NCBI GenBank assembly: GCA_958352845.1 | Contig: CATWQC010000034.1 | Span: 1 to 16,496 of the forward strand | DNA from: an uncultured Collinsella sp. | GTDB taxonomy: Bacteria > Actinomycetota > Coriobacteriia > Coriobacteriales > Coriobacteriaceae | Direction: 5' to 3' | Length of the DNA: 16,496 nt | The notes under the pieces: model-generated | What the model was told of the DNA's origin: nothing | The model's input: the letters and a program-made list of their open reading frames with translations, nothing else | Databases searched by the model: none | Made by a program: the position numbers and the translations under genes | Shown: positions 13,944-16,496 of the stretch, piece by piece | Numbering within the stretch: the first letter of the stretch is position 1 | Layout of the letters: every line of letters starts with the position of its first letter

Positions 13944-14954
13944 ATGGATATCAACGCACGCAACATAGCAACACACACCGCGGACGCGCCAGCGATGCCG
14001 CCCGCCTCTGCCCCCGCGCCCGTCGTGGGCCGTTTTGCCCCGTCGCCCTCGGGCCGCATGCACCTGGGCAACGTGTTCAGTTGCCTGTGCGCGTGGCTTT
14101 CGGCCCGCAGCCAGGGTGGCCGCATCGTACTGCGCATCGAGGACCTGGACGATCGCTGCAAGCGCCCGGAACTTGCCGCTCAACTGATTGACGACCTGGC
14201 CTGGCTGGGGCTTGAGTGGGACGAAGGCCCCTACTACCAGCACGATCGCCTGGACTTGTACGAGGACGCCCTGCACCAGCTGCAAGACGCCGGCCTCACC
14301 TACCCCTGCTTTTGCACGCGCGCCGAGCTCCACGCCGCGAGCGCACCGCACGCCAGCGACGGCACGCCCATCTATCGCGGCGCCTGCCGAGGCCTTTCTG
14401 CCGAGGAGGTTGCCCGCCGCAGCATCCTGCGCGCTCCGGCCACGCGCCTGCGCGTGCCCGCCGTCGACGACCTCGCAGACGATGTGGTCGAATTTGTGGA
14501 CCGCACGTATGGTGCCCAATGCGAGGCGCTCGCCACCGAATGCGGCGACTTTTTGGTGCGTCGCAGCGACGGCGTGTTTGCCTACCAGTTAGCCGTGGTG
14601 GTCGATGACGCTGCCATGGGCGTCACCGAGGTCGTGCGCGGATGCGACCTGCTGGGCTCCACGCCGCGCCAAATCTACCTGCAGCATCTGCTGGGACTGC
14701 CCACGCCGTACTACGCGCACATTCCGCTGCTCATGTCGCCGGACGGCCGCCGCCTTTCCAAGCGCGACCGCGATCTGGACCTGGGCGAACTACGCGCCCG
14801 CTTTGGCACGCCCGAGGCACTGATGGGATGGCTCGCCGGGCAAACGGGCATCGCACCGGACACCACGCCGCGTACCGCCGAGCAGTTGGTCGAGCACTTT
14901 AGCTGGGATGTTATCCGTGTGCACCGCGAGAACATCACTGTAACGGCCGAGTAG
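13944..14954 (+). CDS. gluQ: Glutamyl-Q tRNA(Asp) synthetase
   Basis: This is a truncated relative of glutamyl-tRNA synthetase that attaches glutamate to the queuosine base of tRNA(Asp). It has only the catalytic core and lacks the anticodon-binding region, as expected for GluQ. Signatures: FAPSPSGRMHLGN (HIGH-type, residues 31-43), LRIEDLDD (63-70), and the zinc-site pattern CFC (122-124) with YRGAC (Tyr144, Cys148). AYQLAVVVDDAAMGVTEVVRG and a degenerate KMSKS, RLSKRD (270-275), follow. The 336 residues are slightly long for the family, largely from an Ala/Pro-rich N-terminal lead of about 26 residues. The ATG has no ribosome site, and the -10 lies just before it. ATG 13995 is an alternative but also lacks a site. 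Its stop is 15 bases from that of the convergent phosphoesterase gene, with no terminator. Confidence 0.93.
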   Translation: MDINARNIATHTADAPAMPPASAPAPVVGRFAPSPSGRMHLGNVFSCLCAWLSARSQGGRIVLRIEDLDDRCKRPELAAQLIDDLAWLGLEWDEGPYYQHDRLDLYEDALHQLQDAGLTYPCFCTRAELHAASAPHASDGTPIYRGACRGLSAEEVARRSILRAPATRLRVPAVDDLADDVVEFVDRTYGAQCEALATECGDFLVRRSDGVFAYQLAVVVDDAAMGVTEVVRGCDLLGSTPRQIYLQHLLGLPTPYYAHIPLLMSPDGRRLSKRDRDLDLGELRARFGTPEALMGWLAGQTGIAPDTTPRTAEQLVEHFSWDVIRVHRENITVTAE

Positions 14955-14969
14955 CCGCTCAGTCCGCCT

Positions 14970-15695
14970 CTACGCAACATCCCAGGGCTGAAGTTCGTCA
15001 CCTAGGCGAACAATGCAGTCGTAGAGCACGGTATGGTGCTCGGCAGGGTTGGCATCCCGATGAAAATGCCCGTAGTACCAGCGTTTGTAATCCAAGTGGT
15101 CTTCCAGTTCATCGAAAAACGCCGTAAGTCGATCAACCGCGGGGTAATTCCAGCCGGGTGCCGGATAAAGCGTGGGCGAAAGCAAACGCGTAGAGCAGGT
15201 GTGGGTGATCACGTAGTCGACCTTCCAGCCCACGCCGTCGAGCTTTGCCCGCGCCTCCTCAAAGTTGCGCTCATCCGGCAGCTCTTGTGGCCACCAACTG
15301 GAATAGGGAATGCGATATTCCTTATCCACGCTCGTGGCACCGCCCATGGTAAAGATCGTTGAGCCGTCGAGCTCAAAAACCTCGCCGCGCGTCAGGCGCC
15401 GTATGGGGGAGGTATCCGACAGGCGCTGCGTCAGCCCACCGTGCCACAACTCCATAGGACGCTCCGCCCAGTGATCGAAACGCTCGTGATTGCCGTCGAC
15501 GAACAGCACGGTATAGGGACGCGATTCCAGCCAGGCAATATCGGCACATTCCTCGGCAGAGAAATCCCACGGAAAGCCAAAGTCGCCCGCGACAATCAGA
15601 TAGTCGTCGCTCGTCAGGCTATCCCCAAGGTCCCAATCGCGCAGCTTTTGCATGTCGAGGCCGCCGTGAATATCGCCCGTCACATAGACCGTCAT
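14970..15695 (-). CDS. Calcineurin-like metallophosphoesterase
   Basis: This 241-residue soluble hydrolase would use two metal ions to cleave a phosphoester; the substrate is unknown. The full set of metal-binding motifs is visible: GDIHG (Asp8, His10), GDFGF (Asp38), GNHE (Asn69, His70), THTCS (His165) and GHFH (His210, His212). Between blocks lie Trp-rich segments (SSWWPQE), common in this subgroup of small phosphoesterases found in gut bacteria and phages. I chose the ATG at 15693-15695, which puts MTVYVTGDIHG at the N-terminus as in relatives; a frame opening 12 codons upstream adds residues with no match. The ribosome site is weak (GGTGAT). It converges on gluQ and is not obviously linked in function to its neighbours. 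Confidence 0.9.
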   Translation of the reverse strand: MTVYVTGDIHGGLDMQKLRDWDLGDSLTSDDYLIVAGDFGFPWDFSAEECADIAWLESRPYTVLFVDGNHERFDHWAERPMELWHGGLTQRLSDTSPIRRLTRGEVFELDGSTIFTMGGATSVDKEYRIPYSSWWPQELPDERNFEEARAKLDGVGWKVDYVITHTCSTRLLSPTLYPAPGWNYPAVDRLTAFFDELEDHLDYKRWYYGHFHRDANPAEHHTVLYDCIVRLGDELQPWDVA

Positions 15696-15780
15696 CAGAT
15701 CACCACTTCCCTGTAAGTCGCTAGACCGCATTCTGCACGATCACTAAGCCAACCGTTCCAGCCCTTCCACTCCTTAGGGC

Positions 15781-16020
15781 TTACCCTTCGTTCTTCCATC
15801 CAAACGGATCAAGCACCCAACAAACCAGATCGAGCACGCCGCCGGTCATCATGGCGGCGGCAAGGGCCATGCAAACGTGCAGAGAGACGGCACTTCTGAG
15901 CACGTCGAATGGCCCCAGAACAGCCAGCAGCGCAACCGCTGCGCCGACAAGGCACAACGCGAAGCACGGCCCCGCGTCCTTGACGCACTTCTTTGCGAGA
16001 TGCTTGGTGTTGTCACTCAT
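15781..16020 (-). CDS. Small two-helix membrane protein, unknown function
   Basis: I do not recognise this 79-residue protein. The ATG at 16018-16020 follows TAAGGAG with a ten-base gap, slightly wide. The open frame continues upstream for 50 codons, but that part has no membrane-protein character and no better start. A short basic N-terminus (SDNTKHLAKKCVKD) leads into two hydrophobic segments (about 18-36 and 43-66) and a short tail, WVLDPFGWKNEG. The basic first segment suggests the N-terminus lies inside the cell. It is 85 bases upstream of the phosphoesterase gene in the same direction and could share its transcript. The ribosome site and helices make it probably real. Confidence 0.68.
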   Translation of the reverse strand: MSDNTKHLAKKCVKDAGPCFALCLVGAAVALLAVLGPFDVLRSAVSLHVCMALAAAMMTGGVLDLVCWVLDPFGWKNEG

Positions 16021-16179
16021 CAATATCGAACTCCTTAGAGGGTCGTCGTTCAGATGCATACCGCCGCGGCAGAGCAGGGCGGCAGGGAAAGTGTCACATG
16101 TCGTGCGGACATCAATGGAGAAACCGCCTGCTCGACCAACCCTTGACGCCGTTTTGCACCGGCGCCCCATCCCCGTTAT

Positions 16180-16360
16180 CGAGGTCTAATACTTTTCCGC
16201 GAAGTGAACGTCTGTTTTTGGACCCTGAAGCATCAGCATTTTTCAACGGCATAAACGCAGGATTCTGGCATCAAAACCGCAGGAAACGGTACCTCTAAAG
16301 TGTCGATGCTTCGGGGGTCCGTTTTCACTCGTTCACATCTCGGAAAAGTATTAGACCTCG
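16180..16360. repeat. 181-base element with long terminal inverted repeats
   Basis: The ends (16180-16199 and 16341-16360) are perfect 20-bp inverted repeats. The pairing continues inwards with gaps and mismatches to about 16238 and 16302, including GTGAACG/CGTTCAC, GGACC/GGTCC and GAAGCATC/GATGCTTC. The middle holds two direct repeats (16248-16262 and 16267-16284), each GGCAT, A-rich, then CGCAGGA. There is no open frame worth calling, no T-run and no clear target duplication. It looks like a MITE or a family of intergenic repeats. Confidence 0.85.
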
Positions 16361-16496
16361 CTATCAGCTGTCCCAAAGATCAGACCGCCCCTCCTTCACG
16401 CCCCGCAAAACCTGCCTTTTCTGCCCTTCCCCACCGCCACCCAAAAACTCATCCAACATTAATCTTGGCTCAAGAATCGCTTAATCTATAACCTGC
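16361..16496. other. Right-edge segment without a confirmed gene
   Basis: On the minus strand all three frames stop within about 25 bases of the edge, so a gene from the right could end here; one frame would end in RLSDS at 16470. A short minus-strand frame from ATG 16459 to 16364 encodes 31 residues (beginning MLDEFLGGGGEGQKRQ) with protein-like composition but no ribosome site. It may be a gene remnant. Confidence 0.3.

Overview
The window looks like a chromosomal segment from a high-GC Gram-positive bacterium. The best guess is an anaerobic gut actinobacterium of the Coriobacteriia, close to Collinsella. This rests on overall protein style, strong AGGAGG-type ribosome sites, GC-rich codon use and the type of intergenic repeats. 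It was not confirmed by a database search. Most genes are housekeeping or ordinary accessory genes. I see no phage, CRISPR array, toxin-antitoxin pair or obvious defence system.

Layout from left to right. Position 1 cuts a minus-strand UvrD/PcrA helicase, of which only about 100 N-terminal residues are present. Next is minus-strand uppP, for undecaprenyl-diphosphate phosphatase, followed by a divergent plus-strand universal stress protein. A bidirectional terminator separates the stress gene from a minus-strand two-component pair: an OmpR-family regulator and a short-loop, intramembrane-sensing type histidine kinase. Then comes a minus-strand two-gene unit, an ornithine cyclodeaminase/mu-crystallin family protein followed by a class I/II aminotransferase. 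It diverges from a plus-strand PucR-type regulator across an AT-rich intergenic region rich in small palindromes. After that are an unrecognised 244-residue protein (minus), purH (minus), a GNAT acetyltransferase (plus), a DUF2207 membrane protein (minus), gluQ (plus, probably leaderless), a metallophosphoesterase (minus) and a 79-residue two-helix membrane protein (minus). The right edge holds a long inverted-repeat element.

How the genes relate. The regulator and kinase are translationally coupled. The cyclodeaminase-family enzyme and aminotransferase probably act on one amino acid or imino acid under the divergent PucR-type regulator, but the substrate cannot be read from the sequence. The other genes appear to be independent transcription units, several ending in clear hairpin terminators.

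The less ordinary features are mostly non-coding: a roughly 181-base element with a perfect 20-bp terminal inverted repeat (16180-16360); two 43-base three-half-site repeats on either side of the DUF2207 gene; a long imperfect dyad at 2315-2407; a 17-pair hairpin in the leader of the two-component operon; and a structured region at 13691-13807 with mutually exclusive stems.
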